Notes: a model not told the origin generated them from the letters alone. DNA of 64,000 nt from Agarivorans litoreus (GCF_019649015.1 NZ_BLPI01000001.1:2125001-2189000), one strand, 5' to 3'; positions 35,324 to 44,379 are shown, numbered from the stretch's first letter. Numbers and translations are program-made.

Positions 35324-36715
35324 ATGCTTGATGCCCTAATGCTCTCAAGGATACAGTTTGCTGCCAATATCAGCTTTCACATCCTGTTTCCCACCATCAC
35401 CATTGCGATGTGTTGGTTCCTAGTATTTTTTAAAGTTCGCCACGATATGACCGGTAACCCGGTATGGATGCGCGCCTATCGCTTTTGGGTAAAGGTGTTT
35501 GCACTTTCCTTTGCGATTGGTGTTGTAAGCGGCATTACCATGTCATTCCAGTTTGGTACTAACTGGCCAGGCTTTATGGAAACCGTGGGTAATATTGCTG
35601 GTCCTCTGCTCGGTTACGAGGTGCTTACCGCCTTTTTCTTAGAAGCCACCTTCTTGGGCATTATGCTGTTTGGCATTAAACGCGTACCAAACAAAGTACA
35701 TACCCTAGCAACCATATTGGTAGCAATTGGTACCAGTTTGTCGGCATTTTGGATTTTAGCGCTAGACTCATGGATGCAAACCCCAACGGGTTTTGAAATG
35801 CGCGATGGTGTTGCTTATCCAACCGATTGGTTTGCAATTGTATTTAACCCATCATTTCCTTATCGCTTAATCCACATGTTGTTAGCGTCAGGCCTAACTG
35901 CATCGTTTTTTATCGCCGGTATTTCAGCCTATCGAATTTTAAAAGGCGACGTTAAAAAAGCGCCGCGTCTTACCTTAAAAGTAAGCCTAATAGTGGCAGC
36001 GATACTAGCGCCAACTCAGGCTTTAGTGGGTGATTTTCATGGCTTAAATACTCTTGAACATCAACCTGCAAAAATTGCTGCCATTGAAGGTATCTGGGAA
36101 ACCGAGAAAGGCGCTCCATTACTGTTATTTGCATTGCCAGATGAAGAAACCAAAACCAACAAATTTGCCATTGGTATTCCAAAGTTAGCGAGCTTAATTT
36201 TAACTCACGAGCTAGATGGCGAGCTTAAAGGCTTAAACGAATTTGAAAACGAGCACCCGCCAGTAGCACCTGTTTTTTGGAGTTTCCGGGTAATGGTGGG
36301 CTTGGGTCTACTTATGTTAGCCCTAAGTTGGTTTGGCTCTTACCACATGGTGCGTAAAGGCAAAATGCCAAATTGGATGCTAAAAGTATTGGTAGGTACA
36401 ACCTTCTCGGGTTGGGTAGCAACACTTGCCGGCTGGTATGTAACCGAAATAGGCCGCCAGCCGTGGTTAGTAACCGGAGTGCTAAGAACCGAAGATGCGG
36501 TAACCAGCCTACCCGCTTCAAATGTGGCATTTTCGTTAGCGCTATATTTAATCGTTTATGGCTTCTTGTTAGTTGCCTACATTCGAACGGTTTTCTTAAT
36601 GGCACGTAAAGCGGTTAAAGAAGAAGAGTTTGAAACCAACGAACCCAGGCCCGACGGCAACTTAACCAATGTTAATCAGCCACAAGACAACGTTGAAGGG
36701 AGTGCTAAAGCATGA
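35324..36715 (+). CDS. cydA: Cytochrome bd ubiquinol oxidase subunit I, short Q-loop type
   Basis: Haem-carrying subunit of a quinol:oxygen oxidoreductase in the inner membrane. 463 aa, about 60 shorter than E. coli CydA, mainly because the C-terminal part of the periplasmic quinol-binding loop is missing; this is the CioA-like form linked to cyanide-insensitive oxidases. Visible are the axial-His region ANISFHILFPTITIAM, the second His region YRLIHMLLASGLTASFF and the late motif EIGRQPWLVTGVLRT. Nine or so helices. The stop overlaps the subunit II start (ATGA). The name cioA would be equally valid. Confidence 0.93.
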   Translation: MLDALMLSRIQFAANISFHILFPTITIAMCWFLVFFKVRHDMTGNPVWMRAYRFWVKVFALSFAIGVVSGITMSFQFGTNWPGFMETVGNIAGPLLGYEVLTAFFLEATFLGIMLFGIKRVPNKVHTLATILVAIGTSLSAFWILALDSWMQTPTGFEMRDGVAYPTDWFAIVFNPSFPYRLIHMLLASGLTASFFIAGISAYRILKGDVKKAPRLTLKVSLIVAAILAPTQALVGDFHGLNTLEHQPAKIAAIEGIWETEKGAPLLLFALPDEETKTNKFAIGIPKLASLILTHELDGELKGLNEFENEHPPVAPVFWSFRVMVGLGLLMLALSWFGSYHMVRKGKMPNWMLKVLVGTTFSGWVATLAGWYVTEIGRQPWLVTGVLRTEDAVTSLPASNVAFSLALYLIVYGFLLVAYIRTVFLMARKAVKEEEFETNEPRPDGNLTNVNQPQDNVEGSAKA

Positions 36716-37716
36716 TGGACGCCTACTGGTTACCGGTTATTTTTATCGGCTTAATGGGACTTTCGGTTCTTGTGTACGCAATCTTAGATGGCTACGACTT
36801 AGGTGTGGGTATTTTGCTGCCAATGGGCGAAGCCGACGAAGCGCAGCGCGATACTATGATTGCCTCTATTGGTCCGTTTTGGGATGCCAACGAAACTTGG
36901 TTAGTACTGGCAGTTGGCATCATGCTAATTGCCTTTCCAGCAGCGCATAGCATCGTTCTCTACCACCTGTATATTCCGGTCGCAATTATGCTGATCGGAC
37001 TTATTATGCGTGGCGTAGCTTTTGACTTTAGAGCTAAAGCAGCAGTGGACCATAAGTTAGCTTGGGACAGAACCTTTAAAGCAGGCTCTATACTCACCAC
37101 CCTGGCTCAAGGCTACATGTTAGGTTTGTATGTAATGGGTTTTGAGGGTGGCATAAGCACCCATTTATTTGGTTTACTCAGTGGCTTGGGTGTTACAGCA
37201 GCTTATAGCTATATTGGCGCAGCTTGGTTAGTAATGAAAACCGAAAACAGCTTACAGCAACGTGCTGTTGCTTGGACAAAAACCACTGGCCGCTTTTGTT
37301 TCATGGGGGTGATTGCAGTATCTATCGTTAACCCTTTAGTTAACCCTGGTGTATTTGATCGCTGGTTTGACTTCCCATTGGTCATGTTTGTATTGCTGAT
37401 CCCAGCTTTGTGTTTTGCAGCGTTTTTGTTTAACGACTTTTTACTAGGGCGTTTACCTAAAGAAAACGATCGCCACTGCTGGGTACCATTTAGCTTAGTT
37501 ATGCTGATATTTTTGCTGTGTTTTAGCGCATTGGGCTTTAGCTTCTTCCCCGATGTAGTACCTGGACAAATGGATATTTGGGAGGCGGCATCTGCGCCAG
37601 AATCACTGATTGTGATTTTAATTGGCGCCCTGATTGTTGTGCCGGTGATCCTCATGTATACCGCCTTTTCTTACTGGGTATTTAGAGGCAAAGCGACCTC
37701 ACTGAACTACCATTAA
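36712..37716 (+). CDS. cydB: Cytochrome bd ubiquinol oxidase subunit II
   Basis: Second subunit of the bd-type oxidase. 334 aa (E. coli CydB 379, CioB about 335). N-terminal stretch VLVYAILDGYDLGVGILLP and the DANETWLVLAVGIMLIAFP motif are diagnostic. About eight or nine helices. Overlaps subunit I by four bases. No cydX-like small ORF follows before the terminator, in line with a Cio-type enzyme. Confidence 0.95.
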   Translation: MMDAYWLPVIFIGLMGLSVLVYAILDGYDLGVGILLPMGEADEAQRDTMIASIGPFWDANETWLVLAVGIMLIAFPAAHSIVLYHLYIPVAIMLIGLIMRGVAFDFRAKAAVDHKLAWDRTFKAGSILTTLAQGYMLGLYVMGFEGGISTHLFGLLSGLGVTAAYSYIGAAWLVMKTENSLQQRAVAWTKTTGRFCFMGVIAVSIVNPLVNPGVFDRWFDFPLVMFVLLIPALCFAAFLFNDFLLGRLPKENDRHCWVPFSLVMLIFLLCFSALGFSFFPDVVPGQMDIWEAASAPESLIVILIGALIVVPVILMYTAFSYWVFRGKATSLNYH

Positions 37717-37737
37717 ACATTACAGTTAAACCAACTA

Positions 37738-37767
37738 AAAAGAGCGCCCTATGGCGCTCTTTTTTTG
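37738..37767. terminator. Bidirectional terminator after cydB
   Basis: AAAAAGAGCGCC-CTAT-GGCGCTCTTTTTTT. Serves cydAB on the plus strand and the porin remnant on the minus strand. Confidence 0.9.
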
Positions 37768-37772
37768 TTCTC

Positions 37773-38172
37773 TTAAAACTTCATACTAACGCCAAGTTTA
37801 ATCTGGCTATCATCTTTAAGAGGCGTGCTGTTGTAATCGGTACTATCAAAGTTTTTTTGAGTATATTGAACATAAGGCTGATAGCTTCCTAAATTGGTAA
37901 GGAACACCTTAGTTTCAAGTTCATTGATTTTTAGGTTATTGCTTTTGTGCTCTGCATTTGCGTCTTTATGAATGTAGTTAAAAGACACGCCAACAATATC
38001 ACCGGCCCAACCCGCGGTTAAATCGGTTCGGTTGGTTTTTACATCGCCTAGTTCAGCTTTATTTATGCTGTTGTTATTTTGGGGACCTTCGTAACGGTAA
38101 CGTGCAGCAACTAAAATACCATTATCAAAGTTATAACCACCTTTAAGAGCAAACTTACCGGTGTTGTCAGAA
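37773..38172 (-). pseudogene. 3' remnant of an outer-membrane porin gene
   Basis: The minus-strand reading frame 37773-38255 encodes about 132 C-terminal residues that look like an outer-membrane beta barrel: alternating strands (KFALKGGYNFDNGILVAARY, DLTAGWAGDIVGVSFNYIH) and the terminal KLGVSMKF ending in Phe for BAM recognition. No signal peptide exists. Upstream of about residue 29 the frame is Cys-rich nonsense that is the antisense of a lysR remnant. The gene has therefore lost its 5' end. The barrel family was not fixed; KdgM-like small porins are one option. Confidence 0.72.
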
Positions 38173-38874
38173 CAAGGCTTAAAAATGCTGCCCTTGTGTG
38201 AGCAGTTACTAAGTGCAAAACGGCACCTAAACGAACAGGTAGAGCAAATTGCCAACCTGGACTGTTTAAGGTTAAACCTTGGAGTAAGTGCGTATTTGCA
38301 AGATAGCGCTATAGCAAAGGTGCTTAGCCAATTTAACCAAGCCTACCCACAAGTAGATTTACATATTTACCAACGCCGCGATGAGCAGCTACTCAACTGG
38401 CAACAACAACCATCATTAGATTTAGCCATTTGTTTTTACCGGGACGCTTTTCCTAGCCAATTTACTGTAGAACCTTTGTGTGAAATACCAGTAGTAGCAG
38501 TATGTTCACGAACTCACCAATTAGCGTCTGCAACGTCAACAACTCTTCAGCAAGTGCTAAGTCATACCTGGATAACTGTTCTTTCTTCAACCAATACCGA
38601 GCTGTGGGATCCCGATACAGTACAAAGGCAAATTGCAGTAGAGCATCATTCGCTAGCTATTGAACTTTGTTTACGTGGTGTTGGCGTTTTTGTCGGCCAA
38701 CAACAGCAGCTAAATCCGTATATTGAAACGGGTGAATTAGTAGTTTTAGCCCATAACGATGCCATTGCCAATGAACAACTTGGCTTGATTTACAGCAAAC
38801 AAACAACGATTTCCCCAGCTCAACAGGCGCTAATTAATTTGTGTAAAGCAGAGTTTAGAAACAAACCCCATTAG
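38161..38874 (+). pseudogene. 3' remnant of a LysR-family regulator gene
   Basis: The 237-aa frame begins VLSEQGLKMLPLCEQLL, which corresponds to the end of the LysR winged-helix domain, and continues through the linker helix and the periplasmic-binding-like effector domain (LRLNLGVSAYLQDSAIAKVL onward). About 57 N-terminal residues including the recognition helix are absent, and the frame is closed by a stop at 38134. Upstream DNA is porin coding sequence on the other strand. A protein might still be made from the GTG at 38161 but could not bind DNA in the usual way. Confidence 0.75.
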
Positions 38875-38961
38875 CCATTTAGGTAATGTGTGCACAACTC
38901 TTATTCACACACAACAAATGGGATCATCAGCTTAGATGGCGGGTAAAGAGAATTTTACTGA

Positions 38962-38977
38962 GGTTTCACGTGAAACT
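38962..38977. other. parS: parS centromere site 3 (upstream of mioC)
   Basis: GGTTTCACGTGAAACT: the perfect 14-bp palindromic core GTTTCACGTGAAAC of the ParB-binding site, differing from the 16-mer consensus only at the two outer bases. It is intergenic, about 550 bases before oriC and 4 kb before parA. Confidence 0.85.
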
Positions 38978-39071
38978 ATCAACAACTAGATCACAATAAA
39001 TTCGCAGCTAGTTAAACCCTATTAGATCACGTTACAATGTAACCAAGACTCTACATTTAACAGGATCGTAA

Positions 39072-39515
39072 GTGGATATAGAAATCATTGTGGGATCAAC
39101 CCTCGGTTCGGCTGAATACGTCGCAGATGAGCTAGAAGCGCTATTAAAAGAACAGCATCAAGTAAAAATTCACTTAGATGCAGAGTTTGAAGAGCTAAAT
39201 AAGCAAGCTTTTTGGCTTATTTGCAGTTCTACTCATGGCGCAGGAGATGTACCAGACAATTTACAGCCATTTTTCCAACATTTACTCGAAAACCAACCAG
39301 ATCTTTCTTCTGTTTCTTATAGCGTAGTGGCTATTGGTAGTAGCAGTTACGATACCTTCTGTGGAGCAGGTAAAGATCTCGACCAAACCTTAAGTAATTT
39401 GGGTGCCAAAAAGCTAAAAGAACGTTTAGAAATAGATGTGGATCTAGAACCAGTGCCTGAAGAACCAGCAGTTGCATGGTTAGAAAGCTGGAAAAATGAG
39501 CTAAATGTGAACTAA
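39072..39515 (+). CDS. mioC: Flavodoxin-like protein MioC
   Basis: FMN-binding short-chain flavodoxin, reported as an electron donor for biotin synthase. 147 aa (E. coli 147) from a GTG at 39072. FMN phosphate loop GSTLGSAEYVADEL at the N-terminus, STHGAGDVPDNLQPF and the YDTFCGAGKDLD segment are family hallmarks. It lies immediately upstream of oriC, so transcription through it runs into the origin as in E. coli. Confidence 0.95.
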   Translation: MDIEIIVGSTLGSAEYVADELEALLKEQHQVKIHLDAEFEELNKQAFWLICSSTHGAGDVPDNLQPFFQHLLENQPDLSSVSYSVVAIGSSSYDTFCGAGKDLDQTLSNLGAKKLKERLEIDVDLEPVPEEPAVAWLESWKNELNVN

Positions 39516-39830
39516 ATACTGTGGATAACCCTAGGGAATAGCTATTAGTTTAACATAGTTATTCCTATGGATAAGCTTATACCCATTTCCACCTGTGGAT
39601 AAACAGCAAATTAGATCCCAGTTTTTCCCCTGCTTAGATCGCCCTTCATTAACAAGATCTGATCTTAATTAAGTTAATGATCATAAAGCTAAAAAATCAC
39701 TTATCTACAGATCAGCAAGTTACTAATAGTAGATCTAATAAAAGATCTTTAAAAAAAGATCTTATATATATTTATAAGAGATCGAGTACTGATCTAATTC
39801 TGATCTAAGCATTCCCTTATCGCCACTTAA
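39516..39830. other. oriC: Chromosomal replication origin oriC
   Basis: Intergenic between mioC and mnmG, the standard gammaproteobacterial location. Two strict DnaA boxes TGTGGATAA at 39520-39528 and 39594-39602; near matches TATGGATAA (39566-39574) and TTATCTACA (39701-39709). Twelve Dam/SeqA GATC sites at 39614-39805. An AT-rich unwinding region at about 39720-39810 with GATCT-containing 13-mer-like repeats lies on the mnmG side, as in E. coli. The 367-base gap to mnmG contains no gene. Confidence 0.95.
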
Positions 39831-39882
39831 CCAGTAAAATGTCGCACCCTTCTGGGATTAGGCTGGCTCGAGGTAATAAAAA

Positions 39883-41772
39883 ATGTTCTATAAACAACAA
39901 TATGACGTGATAGTGATCGGTGGTGGTCATGCCGGTACTGAAGCAGCTGCTGCAGCTGCACGCATGGGTCAAAATACCTTGTTGCTTACTCATAACATTG
40001 AAACTTTAGGTCAAATGTCTTGTAACCCAGCCATTGGTGGTATTGGTAAAGGTCACTTAGTAAAAGAAATTGATGCCTTAGGTGGCTTAATGGCACAAGC
40101 AGCCGACCTTTCAGGGATCCAATTTAGAACCCTAAACTCATCTAAAGGCCCAGCCGTTCGTGCAACTCGCGCGCAAGCAGATAGAGTGCTTTATCGAGCT
40201 GCGATCCGTGAGCGTTTAGAAAACCAAGCCAACCTAACTATCTTTCAACAAGCTTGTGACGACTTGATCGTAGAAAATGATCAAGTGGTAGGGGTGGTTA
40301 CTCAAATGGGCCTACAGTTACGTGCACGCAGCGTAGTGCTCACTGTGGGAACATTCCTTGGTGGCATGATCCACATTGGTTTAAATAACCATGCTGGTGG
40401 CCGAGCAGGTGATCCCCCGTCAATTGCTTTAGCCCAACGACTCCGAGAGCTACCATTACGAGTTGATCGCCTAAAAACCGGTACTCCACCGCGCATTGAT
40501 GCGCGCAGTATCGATTTTAGCCAAATGCAGCCACAGCCTGGTGATACCCCTACACCAGTATTTTCGTTTATTGGTAAACAAAGCGATCACCCACAACAGA
40601 TCCCTTGTTATATCACTCATACCAACGAGTCTACTCATAACATTATTCGTAATGGTTTAGACAGAAGCCCTATGTTTACCGGTGTGATTGAAGGTATTGG
40701 GCCGCGTTATTGCCCCTCTATCGAAGACAAAGTAACTCGCTTCGCCGATAAAAACTCACATCAGATCTTTATTGAGCCTGAAGGCCTAACCACTCACGAA
40801 GTGTACCCAAATGGTATTTCTACCAGCTTGCCTTTTGATGTTCAGGTTGAGTTAGTTCACTCAATGAAAGGTTTAGAGAATGCCCATATAACCCGTCCGG
40901 GTTATGCCATTGAGTATGACTTCTTTGATCCTCGTGATTTAAAACAAAGCCTTGAAAACAAATACTTAAAAGGTTTGTTCTTTGCTGGACAAATCAACGG
41001 GACTACCGGTTACGAAGAAGCCGGTGCCCAAGGATTAATTGCAGGCTCTAATGCTGCCCTTTACGCTCAAGGCAAAGATGCATGGGCACCTCGACGCGAC
41101 CAAGCTTACATGGGCGTATTGATCGACGATTTAGCCACTTTAGGCACTAAAGAACCTTACCGTATGTTCACTAGTCGTGCCGAATATCGCTTATTGTTAC
41201 GTGAAGACAACGCCGATATGCGTTTAACTGAGCAAGGTCGTAAGCTTGGTTTAGTAGACGATCATCGTTGGCAGTTGTTTAATCAAAAAGTTGAAGCGGT
41301 TGAGTTAGAACGCCAGCGCCTAAAAGACACTTGGGTTCATACCAGTTCTAAGCAATTGGATCAGCTAAACCCATTATTGAAAAATCCAATTACTCGCGAG
41401 CATTCTTTAGAAGAGTTGATTCGCCGACCAGAGCTTAACTACCAACAATTGATGGAAATTGATGGCTTTGGACCTGGATTAGAACTACCAGCCGCCGCTG
41501 AGCAAGTTGAAATCCAGATCAAATATGATGGTTATATTAAACGCCAATTAGAAGAAATTAAGAAAACCCAAAAGCATGAAAATACTTTGCTACCTTTAGA
41601 TTTAGATTACTCTAAAATTAGCGGTCTATCGAATGAGGTAGTTGCAAAACTAACCAATGCCAGACCAGAAACCATAGGTAAAGCAGCACGTATTTCGGGA
41701 GTAACTCCAGCTGCGGTATCATTGCTATTGGTATATTTGAAAAAACACGACTTGGCACGCAAGTCAGCTTAG
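39883..41772 (+). CDS. mnmG: tRNA modification enzyme MnmG (GidA)
   Basis: FAD-dependent partner of MnmE in cmnm5U34 tRNA modification. 629 aa (E. coli 629). N-terminal dinucleotide-binding motif [39 protein letters not shown], a catalytic Cys region near [10 protein letters not shown], and the C-terminal helical domain that contacts MnmE. ATG start with a short AGG tract. First gene of a likely mnmG-rsmG-parA-parB unit rightward from oriC. Confidence 0.98.
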   Translation: MFYKQQYDVIVIGGGHAGTEAAAAAARMGQNTLLLTHNIETLGQMSCNPAIGGIGKGHLVKEIDALGGLMAQAADLSGIQFRTLNSSKGPAVRATRAQADRVLYRAAIRERLENQANLTIFQQACDDLIVENDQVVGVVTQMGLQLRARSVVLTVGTFLGGMIHIGLNNHAGGRAGDPPSIALAQRLRELPLRVDRLKTGTPPRIDARSIDFSQMQPQPGDTPTPVFSFIGKQSDHPQQIPCYITHTNESTHNIIRNGLDRSPMFTGVIEGIGPRYCPSIEDKVTRFADKNSHQIFIEPEGLTTHEVYPNGISTSLPFDVQVELVHSMKGLENAHITRPGYAIEYDFFDPRDLKQSLENKYLKGLFFAGQINGTTGYEEAGAQGLIAGSNAALYAQGKDAWAPRRDQAYMGVLIDDLATLGTKEPYRMFTSRAEYRLLLREDNADMRLTEQGRKLGLVDDHRWQLFNQKVEAVELERQRLKDTWVHTSSKQLDQLNPLLKNPITREHSLEELIRRPELNYQQLMEIDGFGPGLELPAAAEQVEIQIKYDGYIKRQLEEIKKTQKHENTLLPLDLDYSKISGLSNEVVAKLTNARPETIGKAARISGVTPAAVSLLLVYLKKHDLARKSA

Positions 41773-41781
41773 GATGATCGG

Positions 41782-42408
41782 GTGTTAAAATCTCGCTTAC
41801 AGGGCTTATTGGCTCAAACGTCTTTGCAGCTTACCGAGCTGCAAATTTCTCAACTGGTTAGTTTGGTTGAGCAGCTCGATAAATGGAATAAAGCTTACAA
41901 CCTTACCTCGGTAAGAGATCCTATGGAGATGATGGTAAAACACATTCTCGATAGTTTAGTGGTAAGTCCTTACTTACAAGGTGAGCGTTTTATTGACGTT
42001 GGCACAGGGCCTGGATTACCAGGTCTTCCCTTGGCCATTATTAATCCTGATAAACAGTTTGTATTGCTTGATAGTTTGGGGAAACGAATTACTTTTATTC
42101 GCCAAGTTTGTCATTTACTCAAACTCGAAAATGTTACCGCAGTGCAAAGCCGAGTAGAAAACTACCAACAAAACCTCGATTTTGATGGCGTAATAAGCAG
42201 AGCGTTCGCTTCTTTAGAGGATATGCTTAACTGGTGTTCTCACCTACCCGCAAATAATGGTAAATTCTATGCTTTAAAAGGCTTAGTGCCTGAACAAGAG
42301 CTAGAAAACCTGCCCGAAGGCTTAAAACTGCACAGTATCGAGAGTTTAACGGTTCCCGAACTTGAAGGTCAGCGACATCTAGTTATTATTGATAAAAATA
42401 ACCCTTAG
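41782..42408 (+). CDS. rsmG: 16S rRNA (guanine-527-N7)-methyltransferase RsmG
   Basis: Methylates G527 of 16S rRNA using SAM. 208 aa (E. coli 207) from a GTG at 41782. [20 protein letters not shown]-binding [26 protein letters not shown] and [11 protein letters not shown] are all present. Nine bases after mnmG, 11 before parA. Losses of this gene are a known source of low-level streptomycin resistance. Confidence 0.97.
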   Translation: MLKSRLQGLLAQTSLQLTELQISQLVSLVEQLDKWNKAYNLTSVRDPMEMMVKHILDSLVVSPYLQGERFIDVGTGPGLPGLPLAIINPDKQFVLLDSLGKRITFIRQVCHLLKLENVTAVQSRVENYQQNLDFDGVISRAFASLEDMLNWCSHLPANNGKFYALKGLVPEQELENLPEGLKLHSIESLTVPELEGQRHLVIIDKNNP

Positions 42409-42419
42409 GCGAAAATATT

Positions 42420-43211
42420 GTGGGTAAAGTAATTGCGGTTGCCAACCAGAAAGGTGGCGTAGGAAAAACTACAACCAGCGTAAATTTAGCGGCGTCTATG
42501 GCGGCCACTAAACGCAAAGTATTGTTGATTGACCTAGACCCACAAGGTAATGCCACCATGGGCAGTGGTGTTGATAAATACGATGTTCCAAAAACAGCCT
42601 ATGAGTTACTGATTGATGAAGAACCTATCGATCAAGTAACGGTAAAAGATACCAGCGGATTTTTTGATTTAATTGCAGCTAACTCTGATGTTACTGCTGC
42701 TGAAATTAAATTAATGGAGTTTTTCGCGCGCGAAGTACGCTTACGTAATGCATTAGCGCCCGTGCGTGACTACTACGATTACATTTTCATAGATTGCCCG
42801 CCTTCGCTCAACATGCTTACTGTTAATGCAATGGCTGCTGCCGACAGTGTATTGGTGCCAATGCAGTGTGAGTATTACGCCTTAGAAGGCTTAACCGCTT
42901 TAGTTGATACCATTAGTAAATTGGCTTCAGTGGTTAATCCTGATCTGCAAGTTGAAGGCATTTTGCGCACCATGTTCGATCCTCGAAATAGGTTATCGTC
43001 GGATGTAAGTGATCAGCTTAAGCAGCATTTTGGTAAAAAAGTCTACCGAACTGTGATCCCAAGAAATGTGCGTTTGGCCGAAGCCCCTAGCTTTGGTAAA
43101 CCAGCCATGTATTATGATAAAACGTCAAATGGTTCTAAGGCTTACCTTGCTTTAGCGGGTGAAATTATTCGCCGCCATGAAGAAGAAGCACAAGCGGTGG
43201 TCGTAGATTAA
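42420..43211 (+). CDS. parA: Chromosome partitioning ATPase ParA (Soj)
   Basis: Deviant Walker ATPase that, with ParB and parS, drives origin segregation. 263 aa from a GTG at 42420. KGGVGKTTTSVNLAAS (from residue 11) carries both signature lysines; switch regions LLIDLDPQGNAT and FIDCPPSLNMLT follow. The short N-terminus without a DNA-binding extension is the chromosomal Soj type. Its stop overlaps the parB ATG by one base. Confidence 0.97.
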   Translation: MGKVIAVANQKGGVGKTTTSVNLAASMAATKRKVLLIDLDPQGNATMGSGVDKYDVPKTAYELLIDEEPIDQVTVKDTSGFFDLIAANSDVTAAEIKLMEFFAREVRLRNALAPVRDYYDYIFIDCPPSLNMLTVNAMAAADSVLVPMQCEYYALEGLTALVDTISKLASVVNPDLQVEGILRTMFDPRNRLSSDVSDQLKQHFGKKVYRTVIPRNVRLAEAPSFGKPAMYYDKTSNGSKAYLALAGEIIRRHEEEAQAVVVD

Positions 43212-44149
43212 TGAATACGGATAAAGACATGTCAGCGAGAAAACGTGGATTAGGTAAAGGATTAGATTTATTACTCAGTACCAGTAATAACGCTCGTCAG
43301 CGTCAAGTTGAAGAGGACACTAAAGCCGATACTAATCAGCAAACCGTTGATCAAAACCGTGGTGAGCTGCGTAAGCTACCCATCGAATGGTTACGCCCAG
43401 GTAAGTACCAACCACGTAAAGACATGTCGGCTGAAGCGCTCGAGGAACTGGCTCACTCGATTGAAGCACAAGGGGTTATTCAACCCATTGTGGTTCGAGA
43501 AGTGGGTGATAATCAATTTGAGATTATTGCTGGTGAGCGCCGTTGGCGCGCCTCGCAACAAATTCATCTGCACGATGTTCCTTGTTTGATTAAAAACGTG
43601 AGTGATGAAAACGCGGTTGCTATTGCACTTATTGAGAATATTCAGCGTGAAGATCTTAATGCAATGGAAGAAGCGGTTGCCCTTGACCGTTTAATGAATG
43701 AATTTGAACTTACTCATCAGCAGGTCGCTGAAGCGGTAGGTAAATCTCGTACAACTGTAACCAACCTGCTACGTTTAAATAGCCTTGATAACGATGTAAA
43801 AATCTTATTGGAACATGGCGATATTGAAATGGGCCATGCTCGTGCCTTGTTAGCGTTAAGTGGAGAAACTCAAGCCGAAACTGCACGTAATGTTGCTGCC
43901 AAAGGATTAACAGTTCGCGATACCGAAAAGCTAGTTAAGGCAGTTTTAAATCCTAAAGCCCCTAAACAAGCAGCTAAAGTTGATCCAGATATTAACAGAT
44001 TAGAGCAAAGAATAAGCGAACGCTTAGGTGCTGGTGTAAAAATTCAGCAAAACAAAAAAGGCCAAGGTAAGTTGGTTATAGACTATGCAAACTTGGATGA
44101 ATTAGATGCTATTTTGGCGCTCTTCATCGATTCCGATGAAACACTTTAG
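43211..44149 (+). CDS. parB: Chromosome partitioning protein ParB (Spo0J)
   Basis: CTP-dependent clamp that loads at parS and spreads. 312 aa. N-terminal KRGLGKGLDLLL (the ParA-activating peptide), CTPase motif region including GERRWRASQ and ENIQREDLNAMEEA, helix-turn-helix HQQVAEAVGKSRTTVTNLLRL, and a C-terminal dimerisation domain. Start at 43211; an internal ATG at 43229 (MSARKRG) is an alternative. Three parS sites recognisable in this window are its expected targets. Confidence 0.97.
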   Translation: MNTDKDMSARKRGLGKGLDLLLSTSNNARQRQVEEDTKADTNQQTVDQNRGELRKLPIEWLRPGKYQPRKDMSAEALEELAHSIEAQGVIQPIVVREVGDNQFEIIAGERRWRASQQIHLHDVPCLIKNVSDENAVAIALIENIQREDLNAMEEAVALDRLMNEFELTHQQVAEAVGKSRTTVTNLLRLNSLDNDVKILLEHGDIEMGHARALLALSGETQAETARNVAAKGLTVRDTEKLVKAVLNPKAPKQAAKVDPDINRLEQRISERLGAGVKIQQNKKGQGKLVIDYANLDELDAILALFIDSDETL

Positions 44150-44227
44150 TTTTTATAAACTATTCTTACCTACATTTCTTTGATCTTGATTACCTAACTT
44201 TCACCAAAAAATGACCAAAATCGCTGG

Positions 44228-44282
44228 TTTGTAACATAAAAATTAACAATAACCGTTATTTGTTTATGTAAGCTGTTACAAA
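44228..44282. promoter_or_regulatory. Nested palindrome upstream of the atp promoter
   Basis: Outer arms TTTGTAACA (44228-44236) and TGTTACAAA (44274-44282) enclose an inner near-palindrome AACAATAAC-CGTTATTTGTT (44245-44264). It ends 25 bases before the -35 box. The outer half sites resemble the dyad before gtsA. Binding factor unknown. Confidence 0.5.
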
Positions 44283-44307
44283 TTGGTGACTTCCGCTTTG
44301 CTTCTGA

Positions 44308-44335
44308 TTGCAAAAGTGCGCGTTCAACGTATAAT
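44308..44335 (+). promoter_or_regulatory. Sigma-70 promoter of the atp operon
   Basis: TTGCAA (44308-44313), 16-base spacer, perfect TATAAT (44330-44335), 77 bases before the atpI start. Confidence 0.8.
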
Positions 44336-44340
44336 CATTA

Positions 44341-44379
44341 GGCTTTTTCGCAAGCCCTTTTTACCTACTTATAGGTAAT
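44341..44379 (+). promoter_or_regulatory. Two tandem hairpins in the atp leader
   Basis: GGCTT-TTTCGC-AAGCC followed by CTTTTTA (terminator-like), then TTACCTA-CTTA-TAGGTAA. Both fall between the promoter and the atpI ribosome-binding site, so they would be at the very 5' end of the operon mRNA and could attenuate or stabilise it. Confidence 0.5.

Noticed and set aside
37209-37655. Minus-strand ORF of 148 codons inside cydB
   Set aside because: Antisense of a conserved membrane protein; Lys/Asn/Thr-rich nonsense with no recognisable start region.
37717-37772. Search for a cydX-like small ORF after cydB
   Set aside because: Only a short spacer and a terminator are present; no start codon with a hydrophobic frame.
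38137-38255. Reading the porin/lysR overlap frames as two intact genes
   Set aside because: Each frame's 5' part is merely the antisense of the other gene; neither has a signal peptide or a helix-turn-helix.
39578-39586. TTATACCCA in oriC as a further DnaA box
   Set aside because: Departs from the TTWTNCACA consensus at a core position; too weak to list with the others.
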